Source: Pseudomonas viridiflava
GTDB lineage: Bacteria > Pseudomonadota > Gammaproteobacteria > Pseudomonadales > Pseudomonadaceae
NCBI GenBank assembly: GCA_900596015.1
Contig: UVIF01000001.1
Coordinates: 992,937-1,056,936 of the forward strand
Direction: 5' to 3'
Length of the DNA: 64,000 bases
The notes under the pieces were generated by a model that worked only from the letters and a program-made list of their open reading frames with translations, ran no database searches and was not told the origin of the DNA. A program made the translations under genes and the position numbers. Positions 42,741 to 52,130 of the stretch are shown here, one piece after another; positions within the stretch are counted from its first letter, which is position 1, and every line of letters starts with the position of its first letter.

Positions 42741-43022
42741 AATGCCTTGGGTACCCCCCCGCGAACGCCATCCCATGCAAGCTTTATGGTCATAAAAGGT
42801 GGCCAAATGCTGCCTCACTGTGGGAACCTCTCGCGGCACGGAGACGTCCATTCCCTGATTCGCGCTATCGTCAGGGGCTGCAAAATCAGCAAGTTAGCCT
42901 GACGAGGCTGCGCTTATGGCTCGCACCACGCGAGCTGCTATTCGCGTCCTACCTGGGCCGATCGCTCACCCGAGCGCTCGCCGCAGGCCCGGTAGGCGCC
43001 GACTGAAAAAAGGAGTCCGCCT
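42741..43022. other. Leader region of the quaternary-amine ABC operon
   Basis: About 280 bp without a gene. It holds GC-rich dyads at 42959-43005 (GGGCCGATCGCTCACCCGAGCG and GCAGGCCCGGTAGGCGCC regions) just before AAAAAAGGAGTCCGCCT, the operon's ribosome-binding site. I could not match it to a known riboswitch. It probably contains the promoter and possibly an osmotic or substrate-response site. Confidence 0.4.
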
Positions 43023-43736
43023 GTGGCTAATCGCTATGGCAAAGGGCTGTTAGGGGGCGCGGTTATCGTTGTCGTCCTGGCCCTGCTGGTCCATTGGATC
43101 GGCATAAGCACTATCGAGCACTACCGCGAAGATCTGCTTTTCTACCTGCAAGCGCACCTGATCCTGGTGCTGGTTTCAATGTTCGCCGCACTGCTCGTGG
43201 GCATCCCCGCAGGTATCGCGTTGAGTCGCCCCAGCATGGTCAAGCGCGCCGAACGCTTCATGCAGATTTTCAACATCGGCAACACCATTCCACCCCTGGC
43301 GGTACTCGCCATTGCTCTGGGCATTCTGGGCATCGGCAGCGGTCCCGCTATCTTCGCGCTGTTTCTCGCCTCCCTGTTGCCCATCGTGCGCAACACCTAC
43401 GAGGGCCTGAAAAACGTCCAGGGCTCGCTCAAGGAAGCCGCCACCGGCATCGGCATGACGCCGCGCCAGGTGCTGTTCAAGGTCGAGTTGCCCAACGCCG
43501 TGCCGATCATGGTCGGTGGCGTGCGCGTGGCGCTGGCGATCAACGTCGGTACCGCGCCCCTGGCGTTCCTGATCGGCGCCAACAGCCTGGGCAGCCTGAT
43601 CTTCCCCGGCATCGCCTTGAACAACCAGCCACAACTGCTGCTGGGCGCTGCCTGCACCGCGCTGCTGGCATTGATCCTGGACGGCATCGTGACCCTGGTC
43701 AGCCGCCTGTGGTTCGAACGTGGGCTGACTCGCTGA
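43023..43736 (+). CDS. Quaternary-amine ABC transporter permease (OpuC/OsmU-like), first copy
   Basis: A 237-residue inner-membrane permease starting with GTG (AAGGAG seven bases upstream). About six hydrophobic segments are visible. The EAA loop LKEAATGIGMTPRQVLFKVELP (split, about residues 136-157) contacts the ATPase. The family imports glycine betaine, choline, carnitine or similar compounds. First gene of a four-gene operon permease-binding protein-permease-ATPase. Confidence 0.9.
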   Translation: MANRYGKGLLGGAVIVVVLALLVHWIGISTIEHYREDLLFYLQAHLILVLVSMFAALLVGIPAGIALSRPSMVKRAERFMQIFNIGNTIPPLAVLAIALGILGIGSGPAIFALFLASLLPIVRNTYEGLKNVQGSLKEAATGIGMTPRQVLFKVELPNAVPIMVGGVRVALAINVGTAPLAFLIGANSLGSLIFPGIALNNQPQLLLGAACTALLALILDGIVTLVSRLWFERGLTR

Positions 43737-43753
43737 GCGAAGGAATGAATTCA

Positions 43754-44668
43754 ATGAAGAAGTTAAGCATCGTACTGGGCCTGGCCCTGTTGTGCGCAGG
43801 CGTCGTGCACGCCGCAGACAGACCGGTGATCCGCCTCGGCGCCCGGGTGTTCACAGAGCAGACCGTACTGGCAGCAATCACTGCCCAATACCTGGGCAGC
43901 AAAGGCTATGACGTGCGCGTCACTGGTGGCCTGGGCAGCAACCTGGCGCGCAGCGCCCAGGAAAGCGGTCAGCTGGACATGCTCTGGGAATACACCGGGG
44001 TATCGCTGGTGTCCTACAACCACATCGACGAAAAACTCGACAGCGCAGCCACCTACGCACGGGTCAAGCAACTGGACGCCCAGAAAGGCCTGGTCTGGCT
44101 GACGCCCTCGCGGTTCAGCAACACCTATGCCCTGGCGTTACCTGAAGAAGTGGCAAAGGAGTATCCCCAAGTCAACACCATCAGCCAACTGAACCAGGTG
44201 CTGATCGACGAGCCGAACAAAGGCCACATCCTGGCCCTGGACACCGAGTTCGCCAACCGGTCTGACGGCCTGGTTGGACTGACCCAAACCTACGACCTGA
44301 AATTCACCCGCCGTGACATTCGCCAGATGGACGCTGGCCTGGTCTATACCGCGCTGCGCAACGGTCAGGTGTTCACCGGTCTGGTCTACACCACCGACGG
44401 GCGTCTGAACGCCTTCAAGCTCAAGCTGCTCGAAGACGATCTCAAGTACTTCCCCGACTACACCGCCGCGCCGGTGGTCCGTCAGCAACTGCTCGATGCT
44501 CATCCGCAATTGGCCGCGCAACTCAAGCCACTGGCCGAGATGCTCGACGATGCCACCATGCGCGAACTCAACGCGCAGGTCGACGTCGCGCACCGCAGCC
44601 CGACGGTGGTGGCGGCAGAGTTTCTCAAGGCCCATCCGATCAACGTCCAAGCCCAGGAGAAGCCATGA
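43754..44668 (+). CDS. Quaternary-amine ABC transporter substrate-binding protein
   Basis: A 304-residue periplasmic binding protein of the OpuCC/OsmF type. The signal peptide is MKKLSIVLGLALLCAGVVHA, cut before ADR. The mature protein has the type-F features: LGARVFTEQ near residue 28, GSNLARSAQESGQLDMLWEYTG (split, about 56-77) and the C-terminal LAEMLDDATMRELNAQVD. I prefer the ATG at 43754 (AAGGA nine bases upstream) over 43745. The last codons overlap the next permease gene by four bases. Confidence 0.92.
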   Translation: MKKLSIVLGLALLCAGVVHAADRPVIRLGARVFTEQTVLAAITAQYLGSKGYDVRVTGGLGSNLARSAQESGQLDMLWEYTGVSLVSYNHIDEKLDSAATYARVKQLDAQKGLVWLTPSRFSNTYALALPEEVAKEYPQVNTISQLNQVLIDEPNKGHILALDTEFANRSDGLVGLTQTYDLKFTRRDIRQMDAGLVYTALRNGQVFTGLVYTTDGRLNAFKLKLLEDDLKYFPDYTAAPVVRQQLLDAHPQLAAQLKPLAEMLDDATMRELNAQVDVAHRSPTVVAAEFLKAHPINVQAQEKP

Positions 44669-45318
44669 GTTTCCTCGACACCTTCTCCCACCTCGACTGG
44701 CCATTGGTGCTGCAACTGACCTGGCAGCACATCACTCTGGTCGGCATTGCGGTCAGCCTGGCCATCGTCTTCGGCGTACCGATCGGTATCCTGATGACCC
44801 GTTTCCCAGCGCTGGCAGGGCCTCTGCAGGCCTGCGCCACAGTGCTGCTGACCATCCCCTCGATTGCCCTGTTCGGGCTGCTGCTGCCGTTCTACTCCAA
44901 GTTTGGCCAAGGCCTGGGGCCGCTACCGGCCATCACTGCGGTGTTTCTCTATTCGCTGTTGCCGATCCTGCGCAACACCTACCTGGCACTGACAGGCGTC
45001 GAGCCTGGCATCCGTGAAGCCGCCAAAGGCATCGGCATGACCTTCGGCCAGCGCCTGCGCATGGTCGAGTTGCCCATCGCGGTACCGGTCATCCTCGCCG
45101 GCGTGCGCACCGCCGTGGTGATGAACATCGGCGTCATGACCATTGCTGCCACCATCGGCGCCGGCGGCCTGGGCGTTCTCATCCTCACTTCCATCAGCCG
45201 CAGCGACATGTCCATGCTCATCGTCGGCGCCGTGCTGGTCAGTGTCCTGGCGATCATCGCCGACCTGCTCCTGCAATGGCTGCAACGCGCCCTGACTCCC
45301 AAAGGATTATTGAAATGA
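44665..45318 (+). CDS. Quaternary-amine ABC transporter permease (OpuC/OsmU-like), second copy
   Basis: A 217-residue inner-membrane permease with five to six hydrophobic segments and the EAA loop IREAAKGIGMTFGQRLRMVELP (split, about residues 113-134). Starts in a four-base ATGA overlap with the binding-protein gene and ends in another ATGA overlap with the ATPase gene, so the three are translationally coupled. It would form the membrane channel together with the permease at 43023. Confidence 0.92.
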   Translation: MSFLDTFSHLDWPLVLQLTWQHITLVGIAVSLAIVFGVPIGILMTRFPALAGPLQACATVLLTIPSIALFGLLLPFYSKFGQGLGPLPAITAVFLYSLLPILRNTYLALTGVEPGIREAAKGIGMTFGQRLRMVELPIAVPVILAGVRTAVVMNIGVMTIAATIGAGGLGVLILTSISRSDMSMLIVGAVLVSVLAIIADLLLQWLQRALTPKGLLK

Positions 45319-46472
45319 TCGAACTTCAGAACCTGACCAAGACCTTCCACAGCAACGGCAAGGAAGTCAAAGCCGTCGACGCGGTAGGCCTGACCGTCAA
45401 CGAAGGCGAGATCTGCGTATTCCTCGGGCCGTCGGGCTGCGGCAAGAGCACCACGCTGAAAATGATCAACCGATTGATCATGCCAACCTCCGGCAAGGTC
45501 CTGATCAACGGCGAGGACACCACCGGCCTGGACGAAGTCACCCTGCGTCGCAACATCGGCTATGTCATCCAGCAGATCGGCCTGTTCCCCAACATGACCA
45601 TCGAGGAGAACATCACCGTTGTCCCGCGCCTGCTCGGTTGGGACAAGAAACGCTGCGCCGAGCGTGCCCGCGAGCTCATGAGCATGATCAAGCTGGAGCC
45701 CAAGCAGTACCTGCACCGCTATCCGCGCGAACTCTCGGGCGGCCAGCAACAGCGCATCGGCGTAATCCGCGCCCTGGCTGCGGAGGCGCCGCTGCTGTTG
45801 ATGGACGAACCGTTCGGCGCGGTCGACCCGATCAACCGCGAGATGATCCAGAACGAGTTCTTCGAGATGCAACGGGCCTTGAACAAGACCGTTATCATGG
45901 TCAGCCATGACATCGACGAGGCCATCAAGCTGGGTGACAAGATCGCCATCTTCCGCGCCGGCAAACTGCTGCAGATCGACCATCCCGACACCCTGCTGGC
46001 CCATCCGGTGGACGACTTCGTCAGCAACTTCGTCGGCCAGGACAGCACGCTCAAGCGCCTGCTGCTGGTCAAGGCCGAGGACGCCGCCGACAATGCGCCT
46101 TCGGTGAGCCCGGAAACGCCGGTGGCCGATGCGCTGGAATTGATGGACGAACACGACCGCCGCTACGTCGTGGTGACCGATGCGCAGAACAAGGCCATGG
46201 GCTATGTTCGCCGCCGCGACCTGCATCGCCAGACCGGAAACTGTGTGGACTTCCTGCGCGAGTTCAACGCGACGGCTGCGTATGACGAGCACCTGCGCAT
46301 CCTGCTGTCGCGCATGTACGAGTTCAACCGCTCGTGGTTGCCGGTGCTGGATGCGGAGAACGTATTCCTCGGCGAAGTGACTCAGGAATCGATTGCCGCC
46401 TATCTCAGTTCGGGCCGCTCGCGCGGCATGAAAACCAGCATCGTCTCCCCGGCCGAAACCGCCCAGGCCTGA
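45315..46472 (+). CDS. Quaternary-amine ABC transporter ATPase with CBS domains
   Basis: A 385-residue ATPase. Walker A is GPSGCGKST (about residues 36-44), the signature LSGGQQQR (about 138-145) and Walker B LLLMDEP (about 158-164). Residues about 255-375 form a tandem CBS region (PVADALELMDEHDRRYVVV and RSWLPVLDAENVFLGEV), which in OpuA/OpuC proteins senses ionic strength or c-di-AMP-type ligands. This supports an osmotically gated compatible-solute importer, though a catabolic choline/carnitine role is possible. Confidence 0.93.
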   Translation: MIELQNLTKTFHSNGKEVKAVDAVGLTVNEGEICVFLGPSGCGKSTTLKMINRLIMPTSGKVLINGEDTTGLDEVTLRRNIGYVIQQIGLFPNMTIEENITVVPRLLGWDKKRCAERARELMSMIKLEPKQYLHRYPRELSGGQQQRIGVIRALAAEAPLLLMDEPFGAVDPINREMIQNEFFEMQRALNKTVIMVSHDIDEAIKLGDKIAIFRAGKLLQIDHPDTLLAHPVDDFVSNFVGQDSTLKRLLLVKAEDAADNAPSVSPETPVADALELMDEHDRRYVVVTDAQNKAMGYVRRRDLHRQTGNCVDFLREFNATAAYDEHLRILLSRMYEFNRSWLPVLDAENVFLGEVTQESIAAYLSSGRSRGMKTSIVSPAETAQA

Positions 46473-46485
46473 CGCGCACCCTCGA

Positions 46486-46623
46486 GTAGGAGCGGTCTGT
46501 GGCCGCGAAAGCCACCCCGCGGTCCATCAGAAAGACCGCACCGAATGCTTCGCGGCCGATGACCGCTCCTACGAACTGCACACGCACTCACCCGTAGGAG
46601 CGGTCCGCGGCCGCGAAAGCCGC
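46486..46623. repeat. Three REPs of the GTAGGAGCGGTCTGTGGCCGCGAAA family
   Basis: Direct copies at 46486 and 46593 and an inverted copy at 46551-46572 (GCGGCCGATGACCGCTCC). They fill the gap between the convergent ABC operon and the chemoreceptor gene. Confidence 0.85.
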
Positions 46624-46639
46624 ACCGCAAACCCTCGCC

Positions 46640-48697
46640 CTACCCCAGATTGAACCGCGCCGTATTCTCGCTCAGCACTCGGCTGCCCTGCCCCAGCCGA
46701 TCCGCCGCCTGGTTCACCGCCCGCGCGCCATCGAGCAGACGCACCGCCGCCTGGTCCACCTGCTGAATGTTGCTGCTCACCTCGTCGGCCGTCGCCGCCT
46801 GTTCCTCCACTGCCGTGGCGATCTGCGCCAGAGTATCGGTAACCCCTTGCACCGCCCCGGCAATCTCACCCAGGCGCTCGCCCAGGCCCATGACCGATTG
46901 TGCATCGACCTGCGCCTGCCCACACGCGGCCTGCATCAGTTCCACGGCCTGCTTGACCGTCGAGCGCAGGCTTTCAACCGTACCGGCAATCTGCCCAGTC
47001 GAAGCCTGGGTGCGCTGTGACAGACTGCGGACCTCGTCGGCCACCACTGCAAAACCACGACCCTGCTCGCCTGCCCGCGCCGCCTCGATGGCCGCATTGA
47101 GCGCCAGCAGGTTGGTCTGCTCGGCAATGCCGCGAATCGCATCCACCACCGACTGGATCTGCTGGCCCTGCTCGCTGACCCGGCCAAGCGCCTGCGCCGT
47201 GTCGTTCAAGCGCTGGTTGAGCTGCTGAATACTGGCCGTCGTGCGCTGGCTGTCACGGCTGCTGTCCTCGGCGATCTGCCGGGTCTGTTGGGCACTGCCC
47301 GACGCCTGCTCGCAGCTGCGCGCCACGCCCTGCGAAGTGGCCGCAAGCTCGGTGGCGGCCGCAGCGATCTGACTGATCTGCTGCTGCTGCGCCTCGACCT
47401 CGTCAAGTGTGCCGCTGGATTGAGTGTTGAGCGTCACTACCGCCTGGCTCAACTGCACGGTTTCATGGTTGACGCCCAGCAGGCTGTTGCGCAGCTGCAC
47501 TACGGCGGCATTGAGCGCAGTACTGATCGCCGCCAGTTCATCGCGTCCCTGCACCGCCACCTGCACACTCAAATCACCGTCGCGCAACGACTGCGCCAGC
47601 GTGGTAATGCCGCTGGCGCTGCGGCGAATCGACGCCTGCAGGCACACGAACAGATAGAGTGCCGCCAACAGCAACAGGGCGAACACTGCCGCGCCCGGAA
47701 TCAGCTGGCGAACGGCCTGGTCATGATAGTGATCCAGACGCAACTCCAACGACATCAGCGACTCGTGACGCAAACCGTTCAAGGCGCCGAGCATGCTGTC
47801 CACACTGCTTTCGAACTGAGCCGCAGACAGCTTGATGTCGCCGCCGAACAGATTGTCGTCCAAACGCTTCAACTCACCGTCCAATGTACCGAGCGCCTGC
47901 TGATACTGCTCGTCCCAGCCGCGCAGTTGTTGCGGCAGGCGTTGCTGCAGCGAGCCACCAGCTTTCACCAGTTGCTCGCGCGCATCATTGATACGGCTGC
48001 GCAGGTCACGCATCTGCAAACGACTTTGCAGGCTGAATTGCCCGGCGACCAGGGAGGACTGGCCAATGCTGCCCAGGCGACCCACACGCTCGATCAGGTC
48101 AGGGGCTTGCTGAGTGGCGATCTGCATCAACAGATAGCTTTCGCGCCACGGATCGACGATCAATCCGCTGGCCATCGCGATCTGCTCGCGCAGCACCTGC
48201 ACCGACGTCAGCGCCGCCGTGAAACGGTCGTAGCCATCGGGCCACCAGCCCACCTGGCGCAGGCTCGCCAGGTCGAGGCCCTTGGCCGCCGTCTGCACCG
48301 CTTGCATTCGCTCCAGGGTGTCGGCTGGGGCTTTCTCGTGCGCCAGCTCGGCGGCCAATTTATCGAGCGATGTCTGAATTCCCGGCGCGGCTGCCTCCAA
48401 CGCCGCAATCGCGGCCTGGGCCTCGGGTGTCGGCTGACGCTGGATATCCACCGCCTTCCAGCGCGCGGCACGATTGCGTTGCGCAGAAAGCTGCGCATCC
48501 AGGCTGTCGAGCGCCAGTAACTGATGCACGCCGCTGCGCTCGGCATCGATCACCGCCAGCCGGTCGCGAAAATCCTCGCCCAGCAACCACAGGCTGCCGA
48601 CCAGGGGCAGCATGAACAAGAGAAACAGCAGCTGAAACTTGCGAGCGAAACCATAGCGGCCCAGCAACCGGATACCCGGCGACAACAAAGCATGCAT
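46640..48697 (-). CDS. Methyl-accepting chemotaxis protein
   Basis: A 685-residue inner-membrane chemoreceptor. The first membrane helix is at about 21-39 ([18 protein letters not shown]) and the second near 330-352 ([18 protein letters not shown]). The roughly 290-residue periplasmic part is nearly all helical, more like a bimodular (HBM-type) than a single four-helix-bundle sensor. A HAMP-like segment follows, then the signalling hairpin tip [20 protein letters not shown]. The ATG at 48697 has GTGGAG about nine bases upstream. No cheBR partners are adjacent. The ligand is unknown; TCA intermediates are a guess from HBM receptors. Confidence 0.9.
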   Translation of the reverse strand: MHALLSPGIRLLGRYGFARKFQLLFLLFMLPLVGSLWLLGEDFRDRLAVIDAERSGVHQLLALDSLDAQLSAQRNRAARWKAVDIQRQPTPEAQAAIAALEAAAPGIQTSLDKLAAELAHEKAPADTLERMQAVQTAAKGLDLASLRQVGWWPDGYDRFTAALTSVQVLREQIAMASGLIVDPWRESYLLMQIATQQAPDLIERVGRLGSIGQSSLVAGQFSLQSRLQMRDLRSRINDAREQLVKAGGSLQQRLPQQLRGWDEQYQQALGTLDGELKRLDDNLFGGDIKLSAAQFESSVDSMLGALNGLRHESLMSLELRLDHYHDQAVRQLIPGAAVFALLLLAALYLFVCLQASIRRSASGITTLAQSLRDGDLSVQVAVQGRDELAAISTALNAAVVQLRNSLLGVNHETVQLSQAVVTLNTQSSGTLDEVEAQQQQISQIAAAATELAATSQGVARSCEQASGSAQQTRQIAEDSSRDSQRTTASIQQLNQRLNDTAQALGRVSEQGQQIQSVVDAIRGIAEQTNLLALNAAIEAARAGEQGRGFAVVADEVRSLSQRTQASTGQIAGTVESLRSTVKQAVELMQAACGQAQVDAQSVMGLGERLGEIAGAVQGVTDTLAQIATAVEEQAATADEVSSNIQQVDQAAVRLLDGARAVNQAADRLGQGSRVLSENTARFNLG

Positions 48698-49095
48698 GTC
48701 CGACAACTCCACGGAGACTGCAGGTACCTACGGAAACGTGGCGCCAGCAAAATGCCATTGCAGCAAGATTCAGACCAACAGACTTTCTCCGCCGTTGCCT
48801 GGAGCGCGGATTACGCCCCATCGGCTGCGGCTTCGCTTTGGTGCATCTGCCCACCTACGTACGCCTCCAATGAGTGCAGCGGTTGTGTAACCGGAAGTGG
48901 CAAACGGACCGCAACGCAGTACCCAGGGCGCATGCGCAGCAGCTTTGTCGACATGGCCCGGAATCTGCTACAGGCAAAACGCAAAAGCTGACCAGGCAGT
49001 TATGTTTCAGCACACGGCCAACGCTCGATCGGGCTTGCTCGCTACACACACCGTCGCCACACGATCCACGGCGCCTATCGCCCCAGGGGAGCAAC
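48698..49095. other. Divergent region between chemoreceptor and purine permease genes
   Basis: A 398-bp gap with no convincing gene. I searched for a flagellar sigma-28 promoter on the chemoreceptor side and a purine riboswitch on the permease side and found neither. The permease has a strong ribosome-binding site, AGGGGAGCAAC. Confidence 0.45.
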
Positions 49096-50391
49096 ATGCT
49101 GGACTCATTCTTCAAGCTCAAGGCGCACAACACCACCGTGCGCACGGAAATCCTCGCCGGGGTCACTACCTTCCTGGCCATGGCCTACATCCTGTTCGTC
49201 AACCCCAGCATCCTTGGCGAAACCGGCATGGACAAGGGCGCGCTGTTCGTTGCTACCTGCCTGGCCGCCGCCATCGGCTCGGCGATCATGGGCCTGATCG
49301 CCAACTACCCGATTGCGCTGGCACCGGGCATGGGCCTTAATGCGTTCTTCACCTACACCGTGGTCCTGCACCTGGGCCATAGCTGGCAGGTTGCACTGGG
49401 TGCAGTCTTCATCTCGGCGGTGTGTTTCTTTCTGCTGTCGATCTTCCGCATCCGTGAATGGATCATCAACAGCATCCCCCTGCCGCTGCGGTCGGCCATC
49501 GCTGCGGGCATCGGTCTGTTCCTCGCACTGATCGCGCTGCAAAACGCCAAGATCGTGGTTGCCAATCCGGCTACTCTGGTTGGCATGGGTGATCTGTCGA
49601 AACCCGAACCGGTACTGGCGATCCTCGGCTTCTTCATCATCGTCGCACTGGAGGCACTCAAGGTCCGTGGCTCGGTGCTGATCGGCATCCTGCTGATCAC
49701 CGTGGTGTCGATCCTGCTTGGAGTAACCCCGTTCGGGGGTGTGGTATCGATGCCACCGTCACTGGCACCGACCTTCCTGCAACTCGATATCAAGGGCGCA
49801 TTCGATGTGGGCTTGATCAGCGTGATCTTCGCCTTCCTGTTCGTCGATCTGTTCGACAACTCCGGTACCTTGATCGGCGTGGCCAAGCGCGCCGGCCTGA
49901 TGGGCAAGGATGGCCACATGCCTAAAATGGGCCGCGCCCTGATCGCCGACAGCACCGCGGCGCTGGCCGGCTCGCTGCTGGGCACTTCGACCACCACCAG
50001 CTACATCGAATCGGCCGCCGGCGTCAGCGCTGGCGGCCGGACCGGCCTGACCGCCATCGTGGTCGCCGTGCTCTTCCTGCTGGCGTTGTTCTTCGCGCCC
50101 CTGGCCGGCAGCGTCCCGGCATTCGCCACCGCGCCCGCCCTGCTGTTCGTTGCCGTGCTGATGGCCTCCGGGCTGGCAGAAGTCGACTGGGACGACATCA
50201 CCGTCGCCGCCCCGGTCCTCGTCACCGCACTGGCCATGCCGCTGACCTACTCGATCGCCAACGGCATCGCCTTCGGCTTCATTACCTGGACAGCAGTGAA
50301 ACTGCTGAGTGGCCGGTGGCGCGAACTCAATTCGGCACTGGTCGTGTTGTCGATCATCTTCGTCATCAAGCTGGGCTGGTTCGGTGGCTGA
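49096..50391 (+). CDS. AzgA-family purine permease
   Basis: A 431-residue inner-membrane transporter of the NCS2-related AzgA group (guanine/hypoxanthine or adenine uptake). It has about 12-14 hydrophobic segments and begins LDSFFKLKAHNTTVRTEILAG, the family start. Signature regions are NPSILGETGMDKGALFVATC (about 36-55), ALAPGMGLNAFFTY (about 75-88), FVDLFDNSGTLIGVA (about 251-265) and GTSTTTSYIESAAGVSAGGR (about 296-315). E. coli relatives are PurP, GhxP and GhxQ. It is followed closely by a tRNA-Met gene with its own promoter. Confidence 0.9.
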   Translation: MLDSFFKLKAHNTTVRTEILAGVTTFLAMAYILFVNPSILGETGMDKGALFVATCLAAAIGSAIMGLIANYPIALAPGMGLNAFFTYTVVLHLGHSWQVALGAVFISAVCFFLLSIFRIREWIINSIPLPLRSAIAAGIGLFLALIALQNAKIVVANPATLVGMGDLSKPEPVLAILGFFIIVALEALKVRGSVLIGILLITVVSILLGVTPFGGVVSMPPSLAPTFLQLDIKGAFDVGLISVIFAFLFVDLFDNSGTLIGVAKRAGLMGKDGHMPKMGRALIADSTAALAGSLLGTSTTTSYIESAAGVSAGGRTGLTAIVVAVLFLLALFFAPLAGSVPAFATAPALLFVAVLMASGLAEVDWDDITVAAPVLVTALAMPLTYSIANGIAFGFITWTAVKLLSGRWRELNSALVVLSIIFVIKLGWFGG

Positions 50392-50471
50392 TCGCCGCGT
50401 GGCGCGCACCCTCGCACGCCACGCGCTATCTAAGCGTTTGATCGCACGCATAAATATTTTGCAAAGGGGTG

Positions 50472-50500
50472 TTGACACAATTTCGTTTCAGGCGAATAAT
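50472..50500 (+). promoter_or_regulatory. Sigma-70 promoter of tRNA-Met
   Basis: A consensus -35 TTGACA (50472-50477), a 17-bp spacer and a -10 AATAAT (50495-50500), followed by GCGCGCC, a GC-rich discriminator typical of stable RNA genes. The tRNA begins 12 bases after the -10. Confidence 0.85.
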
Positions 50501-50511
50501 GCGCGCCACTT

Positions 50512-50588
50512 GGCTACATAGCTCAGTTGGTTAGAGCATAGCATTCATAATGCTGGGGTCCGGGGTTCAAGTCCCTGTGTAGCCACCA
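50512..50588 (+). tRNA. tRNA-Met (elongator, anticodon CAT)
   Basis: A 77-nt tRNA with encoded CCA. The acceptor stem GGCTACA pairs with TGTAGCC. The anticodon CAT is at 50546-50548 in the loop TTCATAA. The D-arm GCTCAGTTGGTTAGAGC and the T-loop GGTTCAAGT are canonical. The sequence resembles the elongator methionine tRNA of E. coli rather than the initiator, which would have three G-C pairs below the anticodon loop and an unpaired first base pair. Its 3' end marks the left edge of the islet described next. Confidence 0.96.
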
Positions 50589-50666
50589 AGTACGACCCAC
50601 AGATGTCTACAGCAGTCTGTGAGTCACCTCAAGAAGCCCGCCTCGTGCGGGCTTTCTTGTTTCTGG
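50587..50666. repeat. Left copy of an 80-bp perfect direct repeat at the tRNA 3' end
   Basis: Identical over 80 bp to 52131-52210. It begins in the last two bases of the tRNA, CCA end, and extends through the tRNA terminator. Six further bases to the left (AGCCAC versus AGCCAT) match with one change, so the repeat includes the tRNA's final residues. A natural reading is a target-site or attachment-type duplication bounding the 1.54-kb islet. Confidence 0.95.
50630..50659 (+). terminator. tRNA-Met terminator
   Basis: Stem CAAGAAGCCCGC / GCGGGCTTTCTTG with loop CTCGT. Duplicated exactly at 52174-52203 within the right copy of the direct repeat, so the islet also has its own terminator. Confidence 0.9.
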
Positions 50667-51136
50667 GTTTCTGGCTGTTCATATCTATTCTATCTATCGC
50701 TGTACCTTCCCGCCGTATGACGAGTGAGTGTCGTTCCATGCCAACACTTCGGCTTCGACATTGGCCATAGATGAGCATTGGCGAATTTCTCGATCTGCTA
50801 TGCAGATATCTCCGGCATCATCCGGATCGTTTCGTGACCGGTATTGCCCTTCAGTCCTGACGCAAATCTGCGTCACCAAACCTACGAGACCCTGGCAGGT
50901 CTCTTACCAGATTGTTCTCAGTCAGTCGACGTTCGGATACAGTCTTGGTTTGCAGGGGTATCGCCGTTTCCGGCATCTACAGGCAGGTAAACCGATAGCC
51001 CCTTCCGTTAAAGCTGCGGACAATGCAAGGAGAACCGTACGATAAGGCTTACAAAACTTAGATACAAATGTCGACTACATAACCTGCACCGCATAGCGTA
51101 CTGTATGAATGAACAGGTATTGACTTCTATGGGTCA

Positions 51137-51164
51137 TTGACATATTGCTTGAAATCTACATAAT
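51137..51164 (+). promoter_or_regulatory. Promoter of the islet gene pair
   Basis: TTGACA at 51137-51142, a 16-bp spacer and CATAAT at 51159-51164, about 55 bp before the first start codon. A second TTGACT-like -35 lies just upstream. Confidence 0.6.
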
Positions 51165-51218
51165 TCCGCACCATTTTTACAAGCATCAGACGATCAGCCA
51201 GCCTAGGGAGGAGTGGTC

Positions 51219-51719
51219 ATGCTAGACAGCGAAGCAGTTGCCAACTACTTCATCCAGAAGTCGTTCGATACGGGTGTCCCGCTTACGCCCATGAAGCTGA
51301 TCAAACTCGTTTACATTGCTCACGGCTGGCACCGCGGGTATTTTTCCCAGAATTTGATCAACGATGCGGTGCAAGCGTGGCGGTACGGTCCAGTCATCCC
51401 TGACCTCTACCAGAAGGTCAAGAAGTATGGCCGAGATAAAATTTACGCACCCATCGAGTGTTATGGAGTAGCTGGCGACTCACAGAATCCTCCTCCTAAT
51501 CCTCAAACGCTGCCTCTTTTGGATAGGGTTTGGAATTCCTATGCCAACTACGATGGGGTTGCGCTTTCGGCAATGACTCACCAGAACGGCACCCCATGGG
51601 ATCGCACATGGCAAGCTTCTGGTGGTGATCAATATCATGGTGCCATCATTCCGAATGATTGGATCGAGGAACACTACAAGCACAAAATTGCGGTAGCGTC
51701 TCAGCATGCAGCAGGATGA
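51219..51719 (+). CDS. Panacea-domain (DUF4065) protein, candidate PanA antitoxin
   Basis: A 166-residue protein from the ATG at 51219, with AGGGAGGAG upstream (a GTG at 51213 is an alternative). Residues about 1-130 match the Panacea/DUF4065 domain, related to SocA and phage Gp4-like proteins: LTPMKLIKLVYIAHGWHRGY (about 22-41) and AVQAWRYGPVIPDLYQKV (about 50-67), with the diagnostic W-x-YGPV core. Such domains neutralise varied toxins in PanAT systems and sometimes act in phage control. It overlaps the next gene by 14 bp, which suggests translational coupling as in a toxin-antitoxin operon. GC content is lower than in nearby core genes. Confidence 0.88.
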   Translation: MLDSEAVANYFIQKSFDTGVPLTPMKLIKLVYIAHGWHRGYFSQNLINDAVQAWRYGPVIPDLYQKVKKYGRDKIYAPIECYGVAGDSQNPPPNPQTLPLLDRVWNSYANYDGVALSAMTHQNGTPWDRTWQASGGDQYHGAIIPNDWIEEHYKHKIAVASQHAAG

Positions 51720-52065
51720 TCCCTTTGCCGCCATTGGATTGGCAGGACCTCATAACGCCACTCCCCAAGACCTGAAGAAAGCAGAAAAAGAAAAAAGCGT
51801 TCTTGAGGACCCCAAAGTTAAGGTCCAAAAAGAGGTCCACTCGCTAGCCATCTTTGCTTTAAGGTTTGGCGCCATCCTTTTCGCTGTTCTAATTATTATT
51901 CGGTTCTGGCATCTGGCCGGACCGAACGCTATTTTCGGAGAGAGCGTGCGGTGGCTGACTGACACCGAGCTTCAGTCCATGGACAAAATGCTCTTCAGCA
52001 GTGCTTTTGGAGGGCTAGTACTCGGTTACCTCAAAGAAATCATGGCGCCTATCAGAAGAGACTGA
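51706..52065 (+). CDS. Small membrane protein, candidate toxin partner of the Panacea protein
   Basis: A 119-residue protein that overlaps the Panacea gene. Residues 1-45 are charged and probably cytoplasmic. A strong membrane helix lies at about 46-66 (SLAIFALRFGAILFAVLIII), and a second hydrophobic, glycine-containing stretch near 96-112 (MLFSSAFGGLVLGYLKEI). I recognise no family. By position it would be the toxin, and published PanT toxins include small membrane-active proteins, but toxicity here is unproven. It could instead be a membrane anchor or an accessory factor. Its start has no obvious ribosome-binding site, consistent with coupling. Confidence 0.75.
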   Translation: MQQDDPFAAIGLAGPHNATPQDLKKAEKEKSVLEDPKVKVQKEVHSLAIFALRFGAILFAVLIIIRFWHLAGPNAIFGESVRWLTDTELQSMDKMLFSSAFGGLVLGYLKEIMAPIRRD

Positions 52066-52130
52066 GCAGGGGTGCACCTCATCGGAACATATCAGTGACC
52101 GCAAGGGTATTGATGATCGAGTTCAGCCAT

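Noticed and set aside
48900..49095. Purine riboswitch before the AzgA permease gene
   Set aside because: No purine-aptamer stem and loop pattern could be found by eye.
50886..50903. GAGACC-CTGGCA-GGTCTC perfect inverted repeat as an operator
   Set aside because: It lies over 230 bp before the likely islet promoter and no matching site is nearby, so I mention it only as part of the islet.
50728..51045. 105-codon open frame in the left part of the islet
   Set aside because: No ribosome-binding site and an unremarkable translation. It may be a remnant of a lost gene.
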